DNA of 46,133 bases from Planctomycetota bacterium (lineage in GTDB: Bacteria; Planctomycetota; Planctomycetia; Gemmatales; Gemmataceae), in assembly GCA_016195405.1 (NCBI GenBank), contig JACPZP010000182.1, positions 1 through 46,133 of the forward strand, given 5' to 3'. A program made the position numbers and the translations under genes. The notes beneath the pieces were generated by a model that did no database searches, was not told the origin of the DNA, and saw only the letters and a list, made by a program, of their open reading frames with translations. Below, piece after piece: positions 10,746 through 18,343 of this stretch. The first letter of the stretch is position 1; each line of letters opens with the position of its first letter.

Positions 10746-11296
10746 ATCCGCAATCAAATATCGGCAATTCCAACCGCCGTCGGGCATCTGTTGCCCCAAG
10801 AGGTGGCCCACAAGCATGTCAAGGCGGGGGTCGTCGTACTCAAAGTGGGACACGATCGAGAGGACCATCCCGGTAACGCACGTCTCGCCTCGCTTGGTCC
10901 ATTTGGCCCAGGTGCCGTAGGCGATGCCGCCATCGCGCTGCAGACCGTGTTCGAGAAGGAGTGCGCAGGCCTTGCGCGCTCGTCGATTGTCAGCCGGTAG
11001 CCCAAATCGCGGAGCAAGAGCATGGTGTAGGTGGTGGAAATCCACTTGGGCGAGTAGAGGCCGGTGTCCGACGATTTTCCGCCCGCCTACCTGCCGTCGG
11101 GATCCTGCTTGGCGAGCAGGCGAGCGCCCCAGCCGTCGCGTGCGATCCGTTTCCGTTCGCGCTCGACGACGCCTTCGTTCGCCCCGCCCAAGTCACGCAA
11201 AGTCTGCCAACGAATGGCCGGGTCGCCGGCGAGGAGCCATTGAATGGCACCATCAATCGGTGGATTCGGCGTCAGTTCTCGAGTGTTCATTTTCAC
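10746..11296 (-). pseudogene. Decayed squalene/terpenoid-cyclase-like (prenyltransferase-repeat) protein
   Basis: Reading from 11296 (or ATG 11290) gives IQWLLAGDPAIRWQTLRDLGG and then LLAKQDPDGR followed by TAG at 11087-11089. The same frame continues with AGGKSSDTGLYSPKWIS and TYTMLLLRDLGYRLTIDERA, so the stop replaces a probable Trp (QxPDGRW). Near 10972-10982 the sense continues in another frame (ARKACALLLEHGLQRDGG, then GQQMPDGGWNCR). The two Q-x-PDG-W motifs are the QW-type repeats of squalene-cyclase-like alpha/alpha barrels. The 3' part is missing and replaced by repeat R4. One nonsense codon, one frameshift and a truncated end make this a pseudogene. Confidence 0.75.
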
Positions 11297-11858
11297 TCAC
11301 GCCCATCTTGGCGAAAGCTGGAGCGGTGATCTGGAAGACAAAACTCTCACGGCCGGATGCGTCGGGCCTTGATCCCACGCGTACCCCGCCGATTTTTTCC
11401 ACGGCCCGTTGCGAGCGCACGTTCTGCGGGCCAACAAGAAAGATGACGCCGTCGACAAATCGGAAGGCGTGCTGCAGCATAAGCTGTTTCATTTCCCCGT
11501 TGAAGACGCCGCCCCAGTGCGACCTGGCCAAAAACGTCCAACCGATTTCGATCTCGCTTTTGTCCTTGTCGTAGCCGTGAAATCGCGATGACCCGATTAC
11601 CTGGCCATCTTTGGAATCAATTGCGATCAAAGCTCCACCGGATTCCATGGCCTCGCGGAAGAATACTCGGAACACCACTTCCTTGTATCGATCTTTGTTC
11701 GGATGTTGTTCCCAAATGAGCGGATCGGAAGCGACCGCGTAAAGATCACGAAAATCCTCCGTCCGAAGCGGCCTGAGTTCGAGGAGTTCGCATTTCAAAG
11801 TGGGTTGGAGATCAAAGGACATACTTGATTCCATTGAAGATCCGTGTTTCGCGCTCAC
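11253..11858 (-). CDS. GNAT-family acetyltransferase (RimJ/RimL type)
   Basis: 201 aa. It carries the acetyltransferase_3/RimL pattern: LRPLRTEDFRDLYAVASDPLIWEQHP, then GGALIAIDSKDGQVIGSSRF, SEIEIGWTFLARSHWG and NVRSQRAVEKIGG, which covers the acetyl-CoA binding region. The acceptor is unknown. The GTG at 11858 overlaps the TGA of the upstream nitrilase-family gene (GTGA), suggesting translational coupling. ATG 11822 (MSFDLQPTLKCELL) is an alternative start closer to the usual family length. The end overlaps the first codons of the cyclase-like pseudogene. Confidence 0.85.
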   Translation of the reverse strand: MSAKHGSSMESSMSFDLQPTLKCELLELRPLRTEDFRDLYAVASDPLIWEQHPNKDRYKEVVFRVFFREAMESGGALIAIDSKDGQVIGSSRFHGYDKDKSEIEIGWTFLARSHWGGVFNGEMKQLMLQHAFRFVDGVIFLVGPQNVRSQRAVEKIGGVRVGSRPDASGRESFVFQITAPAFAKMGVSENEHSRTDAESTD

Positions 11859-12658
11859 TCCGACCGGAATTCTTGATAACGCTCAGGTGCATATCGAGTG
11901 GCAAGCAAACCGGTTGCTTCCTCGACGTTGATCTGCTGCACCAGTACGCCTTCTTGTCCATAGGGCAAGTACGCTTGGCACTTGCCTGACGGGGCGATGA
12001 GACTCGTCGCCGATTCTTGGAAGCGCAGAGCGTAGTTGACGCTCGCAAAGTAAATCGTGTTCTCGATACTGCGCATCATCATCGCCTTCTCGTAGTATGG
12101 CCCGCCGGCCGCTCCCCACTGTGTCAGCCGGACACTTTCTCGTTCACTCCCCGTGTGCTGCGGATGAAAGACGATTTTAGCGCCCCGCACTGCCGCCCAG
12201 CGCACCGTCTCGGGATAACGCCAGCCCTCATGGCAAATGGCGACTCCAAACTTCACACCATCGATCTCAAAGAGCCGCCGGGAATTGCCGGGCACATAGA
12301 ACCGATCTTCGGACGGGTCGAGTTGATTTTTGGTTTGGTATCCCTGAATCTGGCCCTGGGCGTCAATGACATAAGCGGCAATCTGCCGGCCTGCTTCCGT
12401 GTGCTTTTCGATCCCGAGGATCGTGGCCACCCTATGCTTTCGCGCCCATTGCGCCACGGCCTGGAGTGAGCGTTCCTGCTGCGTCCGATCAAAGGGGAAT
12501 ACCTCAAAATCCTGTCCCCGCAGACCTGGGAGAAAAGCTTCCGGGAAACACACGATCTGGGCGCCTTGAGCCGACGCTTCGGACAGTAACCGCTTGATCT
12601 TGTCTAAGCCCTCATCCAGGGTTGGGGCGACGTGCGGCGAAGCCAGGGCAATGATCAT
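11855..12658 (-). CDS. Carbon-nitrogen hydrolase (nitrilase superfamily)
   Basis: 267 aa. It has the complete Glu-Lys-Cys triad of the superfamily: Glu40 in CFPEAFLPG, Lys110 in TKNQLDPSED and Cys142 in VAICHEGWRYPE. It acts in the cytoplasm on a nitrile or amide C-N bond; the substrate class (amidase, carbamoylase or beta-ureidopropionase-like) cannot be set from the sequence. It shares a 4-bp overlap with the downstream acetyltransferase, so the two are probably co-expressed. Confidence 0.9.
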   Translation of the reverse strand: MIIALASPHVAPTLDEGLDKIKRLLSEASAQGAQIVCFPEAFLPGLRGQDFEVFPFDRTQQERSLQAVAQWARKHRVATILGIEKHTEAGRQIAAYVIDAQGQIQGYQTKNQLDPSEDRFYVPGNSRRLFEIDGVKFGVAICHEGWRYPETVRWAAVRGAKIVFHPQHTGSERESVRLTQWGAAGGPYYEKAMMMRSIENTIYFASVNYALRFQESATSLIAPSGKCQAYLPYGQEGVLVQQINVEEATGLLATRYAPERYQEFRSE

Positions 12659-12733
12659 GGATGACCTTCGTATGTGTGCGAGAATTCAGAGCGCCGTCCT
12701 TTTGCGTCGCCGGAAATAGTCCACTCCGTCGGG

Positions 12734-13195
12734 TCAGGGCTTCTTGTCTTCCTTAATGCGCTCGAAAATGAACACGACATTCGCGGTGTCCTTCGTATCG
12801 AAACTCTTGGGCCGATCACTCGCCGCGGCGCCAGGAGCGGTCATGCACACGATCCACTTTTCCCCTTCCAGCTTATAGATGCCGTATTGCATCTTTCCTT
12901 TGTGCTGGCCCGTCGCGTGCACGTTTTCGATGGTCTTCGGGTTCTTCTTGGGATCGACGCTCACTTTGGATTGATACTCGCTCTTGGGCATTCGTCCAAT
13001 CGACTTGCCGTCGGCGCCGACGATGAACGTGAAGTCGAATACCGCTTCTTTGGGAAACGGCTTACCGCCGGCTTCGAGGCCGACGGTCTTCCACTCTCCT
13101 TGGAGAGCCTTGAGTTCTTTGCGGACGTCGTCATTGCCCGCGTTCAGGAGGAGTGGCGTAGTCAGGACGCACAGGACACTGAAGAACCGATGCAT
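12734..13195 (-). CDS. TIGR03067-type secreted planctomycete protein
   Basis: The start is ATG 13195, with AAAGGAG eight bases upstream; the longer open frame to 13549 runs through the tRNA and is not real. 153 aa. A signal peptide (MHRFFSVLCVLTTPLLLNAG) is followed by the family opening motif LQGEWKTVGLEAGGKP and the closing pattern of an eight-stranded lipocalin-like barrel (YGIYKLEGEKWIVCM, then KDTANVVFIFERIK). Proteins of this family are abundant and uncharacterised in planctomycetes. No operon partner is obvious. Confidence 0.85.
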   Translation of the reverse strand: MHRFFSVLCVLTTPLLLNAGNDDVRKELKALQGEWKTVGLEAGGKPFPKEAVFDFTFIVGADGKSIGRMPKSEYQSKVSVDPKKNPKTIENVHATGQHKGKMQYGIYKLEGEKWIVCMTAPGAAASDRPKSFDTKDTANVVFIFERIKEDKKP

Positions 13196-13380
13196 GGATG
13201 CTCCTTTGCGAGAAAGTTCGACCGGCAATTTCCCAAAACCATACCAGGCGTTGGCCAGCAAGTCTTGACGAATCTTGCTATCTTGCAGAAGGCGCTCTCG
13301 CGAGAAGCCTCGCGGACTGAAGCCGAGTAAGCGGACCGACGCCGCTTGATGTTGGCAAGAAGAAACTGCCGATTTGCTAA

Positions 13381-13451
13381 CTGGGGAACTAGGATTCGAA
13401 CCTAGACAAGCAGATCCAGAGTCTGCTGTGCTACCGTTACACCATTCCCCA
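13381..13451 (-). tRNA. tRNA-Gln (anticodon CUG)
   Basis: The minus strand reads TGGGGAATGGTGTAACGG at the 5' end, an anticodon loop around ACTCTGGAT, a T-arm with GGTTCGAATCC, and TTCCCCAG at the 3' end. The acceptor stem TGGGGAA/TTCCCCA is fully paired, with discriminator G. CCA is not encoded. The anticodon CTG reads CAG codons. Confidence 0.95.
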
Positions 13452-13546
13452 TTGGCCACGCGTCCCATTGGCTTCGCGCGAGCTATGCGAATTTTAGAAA
13501 GCCTTGCCGGCCTTTGCAAGACAGCCTTGGCGGGGCGCGGGTTCGA

Positions 13547-13578
13547 CAAAAAAAGGGAGGGAACCGAGTCCCTCCCTT
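13547..13578 (-). terminator. Rho-independent terminator of the DUF1501 gene
   Basis: On the minus strand AAGGGAGGGA, a 6-nt loop and TCCCTCCCTT form a 10-bp stem followed by a run of T. It starts 24 bases after the stop codon at 13602. Confidence 0.85.
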
Positions 13579-13601
13579 ATGTGCGGTGTGTGACTTGTCG
13601 A

Positions 13602-14948
13602 TTAAAACAGCGCTTCGATCGGTCGGCCGTTGCTGCCGGCGATGGCGAAGGGGCGGCCGATGGGGTCACGAATCTTGGTCGTGGGGTCGATGCCGACGGC
13701 GCGGTAGATCGTGGCGAACACGTCGCCTGCGCTTACCGGATTTTCGGCGACCGCCATGCCGTCGGTGTCGGTGGAGCCGTAGACCCGGCCGCCGCGGATC
13801 GCGCCGCCGCCGACGACAACCGACCAGCAGCGGGCCCAGTGGTCGCGGCCGGCGTTCTGATTGATTCGTGGGGTGCGGCCAAATTCGCCCATCCACACAA
13901 GCACGGTGTCACGCCACAGGCCGCGGTCGTTGAGGTCGCGGACCAGGGCGGCCATCGCCTTATCGAGAGGCGGCAGCTGGCGGGTGGCGAGGGCGTTGAA
14001 GTTGGCGGCATGAGTGTCCCAACCGCCCAGCGTGATCTCGACCGCGGAGACGCCGGCTTACACCAGGCGGCGGGCCATGATGGCGCTACGGCCAAAGTTG
14101 TTGTTGCCTGTTCCGGATGCGCCGTATTCCTCCATCAGGGTCGTGCGCTCGTTGCGGAGATCGAACACTTGGCCTTCCGTCGAGGCGACGAGGCTGAAGC
14201 CCTTGCGATAGATTTCGCTGTGTGCGTTGCTGGCGTCGGCGAAGCGGCTGCGGTTGGTCCCGCTCAGGTGCGGCACGCGCGAGGCCGTGAACGGATCCTC
14301 AATCGCGTGGAAGAGCCGGCTGCGGCGCTGGATGCGGTCCGACATCTCGTTTTCGTTGGAGGCCAGGTTCTGCGGCGGGCGAATGTTCTCCGGAGGCGAG
14401 CCGGGGTTTTGCACGTTGAACGGCGCGTAGGCCATGCCAAGGAAGCCGGGGCCGTCCGCGGCGCCGCCGACGGCAATATAGCTCGGCAGCGAGATATCGC
14501 GATATCCTTGCAGCTTGGGAATCTCATGAGCGGCGACGGCGCCGATCGACGGGAACTGCAGGGCGGGGTTGGGCACGTAGGAAGTGTGCATCAACTGGCG
14601 GCCGCGGTTGTGATCGCCTTCGGTGGTGGTCAGCGAGCGGATGACGGCAAGATGTTGCATCTGCTGGGCGGTGCGCGACATGTGCTGGCTGATGCGAAGG
14701 CCATTGACGCGCGTGTTGATTTCGGTGAATTCGCCGCCGGTGGGCCGGCCGGGCTTGAGGTCCCAAATGTCGATGGTGGCCGGGCCGCCGCCCATCCACA
14801 TAATGATGACGCTCTTATTGCGGCGTCGCAGTTCCTGGGCGTTGGCCTGGATGGTTCGGATGAATTGAATGCCCGGAACCGCCAAGGCCGAGTAGGCGGC
14901 CACGTGCTTGAAGAAGTGCCGGCGGTTCATCCCCGATTCACTCGCCAT
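13602..14948 (-). pseudogene. DUF1501 family protein interrupted by one in-frame TAA
   Basis: DUF1501 proteins are alkaline-phosphatase-like, Tat-exported proteins abundant in planctomycetes. The N-terminal 296 codons (14058-14948) open with the twin-arginine signal MNRRHFFKHVA and contain MWMGGGPATIDIWDLKPG and HNRGRQLMHTSY. A TAA at 14058-14060 follows IMARRLV. The same frame then continues with AGVSAVEITLGGWDTH, GLWRDTVLVWMGEFGRTP and NQNAGRDHWARCWSVVVGGG, the normal C-terminal half of the family, ending at 13602. The stop most simply replaces a Glu codon (GAA to TAA). The start at 14948 has AGGTG upstream; ATG 14930 is an alternative. Confidence 0.85.
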
Positions 14949-15243
14949 TCGTCACCTGCTTTCAGTTCGCGAGGCTCGCGGACAGGGATGTCCACCCCGC
15001 GACAATGATTGGTCCCCCCCAGACCCGTGGCCCGGGAATGTCGATAAGTCTAGTTTTGACGGATAGTTGGGCGCTTGTCAATAGCCTACCCAACTATGTT
15101 CTAGCATTTAATCCGCTGTTTGGACGAACCGCCTTCAAGCGAAGTTCCCATAAATGGGGCGTTTTTGTGAAATTGAGGTTTGAACCACAGAGGCACCGAG
15201 ACACAGAGAAAGTCCAAGAGAATTAAGCACTTAGGCAAATTCA
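14949..15243. other. Intergenic gap with one dispersed-repeat fragment
   Basis: About 295 bases between the DUF1501 start and the fhcC end. At about 15178-15215 it holds a GAACCACAGAGGCACCGAGA-type segment, a motif I know as a common dispersed repeat in planctomycete and related genomes. No gene is supported. Confidence 0.5.
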
Positions 15244-15321
15244 GGCGAGCCGGGAGCGTCAGCGACCGGAGGAGTTCGAGACCACTCCGGTCGCTGATGC
15301 CGCTGACGCTTCCGGCTCGCC
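15244..15321. repeat. Palindromic repeat R1, full copy, overlapping the fhcC 3' end
   Basis: GGCGAGCCGGGAGCGTCAGC and the complementary arm GCTGACGCTTCCGGCTCGCC, with an inner pair around GACCGGAG/CTCCGGTC. A partial copy lies at 20979-21023. The last ~20 codons and the stop of fhcC are inside this element. Confidence 0.85.
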
Positions 15322-16110
15322 AATTAGAATCTCGCCCTTTCCCGGAACCGAATTATCACCGGTATATCGCTTCCACCTTCCGTTTGCGTTGGGGAGGGAA
15401 ACACCGAGAGCCGCAAGTTGCTTGACGTAGAGTCGCAAGAACGACGGGTTGTATTCGCAGGCGAATGAGAAGGTCGGCAACAGCGCGACTGGCAAAAGCG
15501 AGACGATGGTGCCGCGGAACATCCATGCGCCGGTGCGAATCTCCGCGCCGCCGAGCAGGAAGATCGTGCCGCCCTTCATCTGTAAGCCTGCGAAATCTCT
15601 CACAGTCTTTCCCACAACGATGGTGCCGCGCTTCATGCGCATGCCGACTTCAAGGCCCGCAGTCCCGCCGATGAGAATTGCGCCGCCGTTCATGCCGGCG
15701 AGGCTGCCGCGATAGGCCGCGCCAACCTGACCTCCCGCGTTGCCTTGTATTCGGATGAATCCGCCGGTCATCTCCGCGCCGACCCAATCGGAGGCGTTGC
15801 CGGTCACCTCGATGCTCCCGCCTTTCATCTCGGCGCCCAAATGCATGCCGGCGTTGCCCTTGATCCGGACGCTGCCGCGCGTCATGCCACGGCCGATCAT
15901 CTTCACCTTGCCGGCGTCGCCGCGAATCACGATCTGCTCGCTGCCTGGACCATCGACCTCGAAAAACTCATCGAGTCGAAGTCGGCGTTTGCCAAGGTAT
16001 ACGGGCAACGCGCGAACCGCGGCATGGTCGAGGTTCGCCAGCACATCGGGCGAGATGACTTCCGCCTCAAGCGGTACGGACGGCTGTTCTTTCAGGGTCA
16101 ACGTGATCAT
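15259..16110 (-). CDS. fhcC: Formylmethanofuran dehydrogenase subunit C
   Basis: 283 aa starting at MITLTLKEQ (16110); an upstream in-frame start at 16152 would read the neighbouring repeat. Subunit C is the beta-helical scaffold of the Fhc/Fwd complex, homologous to the GltS-type domain. The middle shows the regular pattern of short strands with Gly turns, such as GNAGMHLGAEMKGGSIEVTG, WVGAEMTGGFIRIQGNAGG and GTAGLEVGMRMKRGTIVVG. In methylotrophs the complex handles formyl groups carried by methanofuran-type cofactors during formaldehyde oxidation. The terminal GEPEASAASATGVVSNSSGR is encoded by repeat R1 and is probably not native. It follows fhcA with only repeat R2 between them. Confidence 0.9.
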   Translation of the reverse strand: MITLTLKEQPSVPLEAEVISPDVLANLDHAAVRALPVYLGKRRLRLDEFFEVDGPGSEQIVIRGDAGKVKMIGRGMTRGSVRIKGNAGMHLGAEMKGGSIEVTGNASDWVGAEMTGGFIRIQGNAGGQVGAAYRGSLAGMNGGAILIGGTAGLEVGMRMKRGTIVVGKTVRDFAGLQMKGGTIFLLGGAEIRTGAWMFRGTIVSLLPVALLPTFSFACEYNPSFLRLYVKQLAALGVSLPNANGRWKRYTGDNSVPGKGEILIGEPEASAASATGVVSNSSGR

Positions 16111-16122
16111 GATCACATCATC

Positions 16123-16187
16123 GGTAGGTCCGGCGAGCCGAGCCAGACCCATGGCCCAAGGTCCCGCTCAGCTCGCGGGACCTACTA
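16123..16187. repeat. Palindromic repeat R2, copy 1 (between fhcA and fhcC)
   Basis: A ~64-bp element made of two hairpins, GGTCCGGC/GCCGAGCC-type and GGTCCCGC/GCGGGACC, joined by a CCATGGCCC centre. It is an almost identical inverted copy of 19686-19749. It supplies the TAG stop of fhcA (16185-16187). Confidence 0.9.
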
Positions 16188-17810
16188 TGGGATGGTCCGC
16201 AATTCGGCATGTTCAATCCGTTCCAACTCCACCGGATAGTTGTCGAACGACATTGTGTAGTATTGCTGGAACAACGGCCGCAAGAAATCTTCAATCGCCG
16301 GATCAAACGGCGGCTTCACGAGGAACTCTCTGCCATCGTGCGGATTGCGGATGTCCCCTTCCTCGACGACGACCTCGCCGCCCTTGATGACGTAGCGCGG
16401 ATATCGGAACATCAGCTCGCCGTCTGGATTCTGATTGTAGATTGCTACATCTGCATCCGCGCCGACGCCGAGGTGCCCCTTCTGCGTCAGCCCAAGCGCC
16501 TTCGCCGGACCGGCCGAAGTGATGATGGCGATCTCGTAGATCGAATACTCCCGGTCCAAGTCCGCAAGCTTAATTCGGCTCAGCGCCTTGGCCGGCAGCT
16601 TCTTGAGGCGCTCCTTGCGAACATCGGCGTTCATCAAGAGATGGATAATCTCCGGATATCGCCAAAAACATGCGCCATTGGGATGGTCGGTGGTGAGGAA
16701 TATCCGCCACGGATCATTAATGAGCAGCAGTAACTCCAGCCCGACGGCCCATTGCACGGCATTGACGAGGTTGCTGCCTTTGTACGTATACGGGACGATT
16801 CCGCACCCGGTCTCGTTTTCGACGTCGAGGTTGCCCCACTTGCGCCCGGTTAGCTGATAGAGCAGATGCTGCCACGGCCCGTCGGCGGTGATCGTGACCG
16901 CATTGCCGAAGAGTACAGCGCCCGCGTCGGCTGTGAGATTCGGCCGAGCGTTGAAGGATTCGGCGATCGCGGCCGCTTCGGAGCGCATGGAGTGCCAATC
17001 ATCGCCGCCGTATGCGTGGAACTGAAGATGGGCCATGTGCGCCCGGCTGCCTTCCAAAACTTTCATCGTCTCGAGCGTGGTCGCCGCGTTTCCCGGCGTC
17101 CCCAGATTATTGCAATGTAAGTGCAGCGGATGCGGCATGCCGAGTTCGTCGATGATTCGAGCCAAGCTGGAGATGATTTTCGCGGGCGTGACCTTGTTGT
17201 AGCCGTAGACCGGGTCATGAAGAGTTTTGGCGTCCTTGCCCCACTTCCAGGCCGTGACGCCGCCCGGATTGACCGCCTTGACGCCATACACCTTGGCCGC
17301 CCAGATCAACCACGCTACAACCTGCTTGGCCCGCTCGATATCGCCGGCCTCCAACAGGTCGAGCACGATCTCGTTGTTGGCCATGAGGAGGCAGCACGCC
17401 TTGTCGACGATAGGCGTATCGCGCAGCTCTTCATGCGTGTGCTTTGCGGAAAGGACCGGGACAGCCGCTTCGACAACCGTCGTATATCCCATGCCGGCGT
17501 AGAGGTAACCGGTCGCGAACGTAGTCGGCGTCGGGCCGCCGATGCCCATGCGATGATTTGCGGAGTGGACGAACTTCCTGGCTTGGCGTTGGTTTTCCGG
17601 CGTCATGGCCCGCGCGAAATTTAGAGCCGCGCCGGCGACATGCGTGTGAATATCGACGCCGCCGGGGAAAACGATCATGCCCGTCGCGTCGATGGTGCGG
17701 CCGCCTTCGACATCGGCGACGATTTTGCCGTCCGCGATGCAGATGTCCTTGACGACGCCGTTGATGTTGTTGGCGGGATCGTAGACTTTACCGCCGGTGA
17801 TACGCAGCAT
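16185..17810 (-). CDS. fhcA: Formylmethanofuran dehydrogenase subunit A (amidohydrolase-like)
   Basis: 541 aa. It belongs to the amidohydrolase superfamily, with the metal-site motif GVDIHTHVAG (His55, His57) following an N-terminal urease-type beta-sandwich (MLRITGGKVYDPANN). Further markers are HLHCNNLG, FHAYGGDDW, LTTDHPNGACFWRYPEI and LGVGADADVAIYN. In methanogens FwdA converts formate to formylmethanofuran; in methylotrophic bacteria the Fhc complex hydrolyses the formyl group from the C1 carrier. The stop codon lies in repeat R2. It is in an operon-like array with fhcB upstream and fhcC downstream. No Ftr-type formyltransferase (the usual fhcD) is present between them. Confidence 0.95.
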   Translation of the reverse strand: MLRITGGKVYDPANNINGVVKDICIADGKIVADVEGGRTIDATGMIVFPGGVDIHTHVAGAALNFARAMTPENQRQARKFVHSANHRMGIGGPTPTTFATGYLYAGMGYTTVVEAAVPVLSAKHTHEELRDTPIVDKACCLLMANNEIVLDLLEAGDIERAKQVVAWLIWAAKVYGVKAVNPGGVTAWKWGKDAKTLHDPVYGYNKVTPAKIISSLARIIDELGMPHPLHLHCNNLGTPGNAATTLETMKVLEGSRAHMAHLQFHAYGGDDWHSMRSEAAAIAESFNARPNLTADAGAVLFGNAVTITADGPWQHLLYQLTGRKWGNLDVENETGCGIVPYTYKGSNLVNAVQWAVGLELLLLINDPWRIFLTTDHPNGACFWRYPEIIHLLMNADVRKERLKKLPAKALSRIKLADLDREYSIYEIAIITSAGPAKALGLTQKGHLGVGADADVAIYNQNPDGELMFRYPRYVIKGGEVVVEEGDIRNPHDGREFLVKPPFDPAIEDFLRPLFQQYYTMSFDNYPVELERIEHAELRTIP

Positions 17811-17830
17811 AGGAAATCGAAAGCCCTAGC

Positions 17831-18088
17831 TTAGGACTCGGGAATGAGTTCAACGGGACCGGCTGAATCTCGCTCCAACTGGGCTATGTCAACGTCTTCA
17901 AATTCGCGAGCCGTCCGCGCATGTTCGTATATCGCTTTCAAATACCAATCTCGCTGTTCGATCGTACTGGCAAGTGACTGGTGGAGGCTCGCGCATTCCT
18001 CCTGCAACTGTTTAACGAGGACGACAAGTCTCGCCTTTTCTGGATCGTCCTCGCGTGGGTGAGGATTGCATTCAGTTGGAGTAGCCAT
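17831..18088 (-). CDS. Small helical protein of unknown function (85 aa)
   Basis: 85 aa with a central predicted coiled coil (RLVVLVKQLQEECASLHQSL, then IEQRDWYLKAIYEHA) and an acidic C-terminus. No family is recognised. It lies between the 74-aa gene and fhcA on the same strand (20 bp before fhcA). It may be the partner of the preceding antitoxin-like protein, or simply inserted in the fhc operon. The start at 18088 has a weak upstream GTGG. Confidence 0.55.
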   Translation of the reverse strand: MATPTECNPHPREDDPEKARLVVLVKQLQEECASLHQSLASTIEQRDWYLKAIYEHARTAREFEDVDIAQLERDSAGPVELIPES

Positions 18089-18118
18089 ATCGCCACTTTC
18101 TCAATATCTACGGTAGCC

Positions 18119-18343
18119 TCACGCACCACGTCTTCGCGCAATTAATTCCTGGATTTTCGGAACGAGCTTCGTCGGCACTACCATTAGAGTCTGATCTTTC
18201 GCCGACATAGCAGCTTCCATTTCTGCTACCTGTTCTTCCTCGCTTTGCTCATCTTGACGTTTGGCGAGCTTGCGAATCTCTCGTTCACTCCAGTCCTTGG
18301 GCAGCCTCGGCTTTTTCATAGTCAAGTTCTTTCGACTTTCCAT
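18119..18343 (-). CDS. Small antitoxin-like protein (74 aa)
   Basis: The start at 18343 abuts the fhcB stop codon (TAAATG). ATG 18319 (MKKPRLPKDWSE) is an alternative start. The pattern DWSEREIRKLAKRQDEQSEEE followed by TLMVVPTKLVPKIQELIARR resembles small CopG-like antitoxins that end in a VP-x-x-LVP-x-x-x-x-LI-x-R segment. No toxin-like neighbour is certain; the following 85-aa gene is the only candidate. Its position inside the fhc cluster may be chance insertion. The function is inference. Confidence 0.55.
   Translation of the reverse strand: MESRKNLTMKKPRLPKDWSEREIRKLAKRQDEQSEEEQVAEMEAAMSAKDQTLMVVPTKLVPKIQELIARRRGA

Noticed and set aside
13196..13549. N-terminal extension of the TIGR03067 protein
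   Set aside because: It would run through the tRNA-Gln gene; ATG 13195 has a ribosome binding site and signal peptide.
10671..14948. Reassigned TAG/TAA codons as a common cause of the in-frame stops
   Set aside because: All other genes in the window use normal stops and show no internal TAG/TAA; the affected genes lack a shared residue at the stops.
13374..15008. Long plus-strand open frame opposite DUF1501
   Set aside because: It is the antisense shadow of the DUF1501 gene and includes the tRNA; composition is Gly/Ala/Arg/Val-rich without domains.
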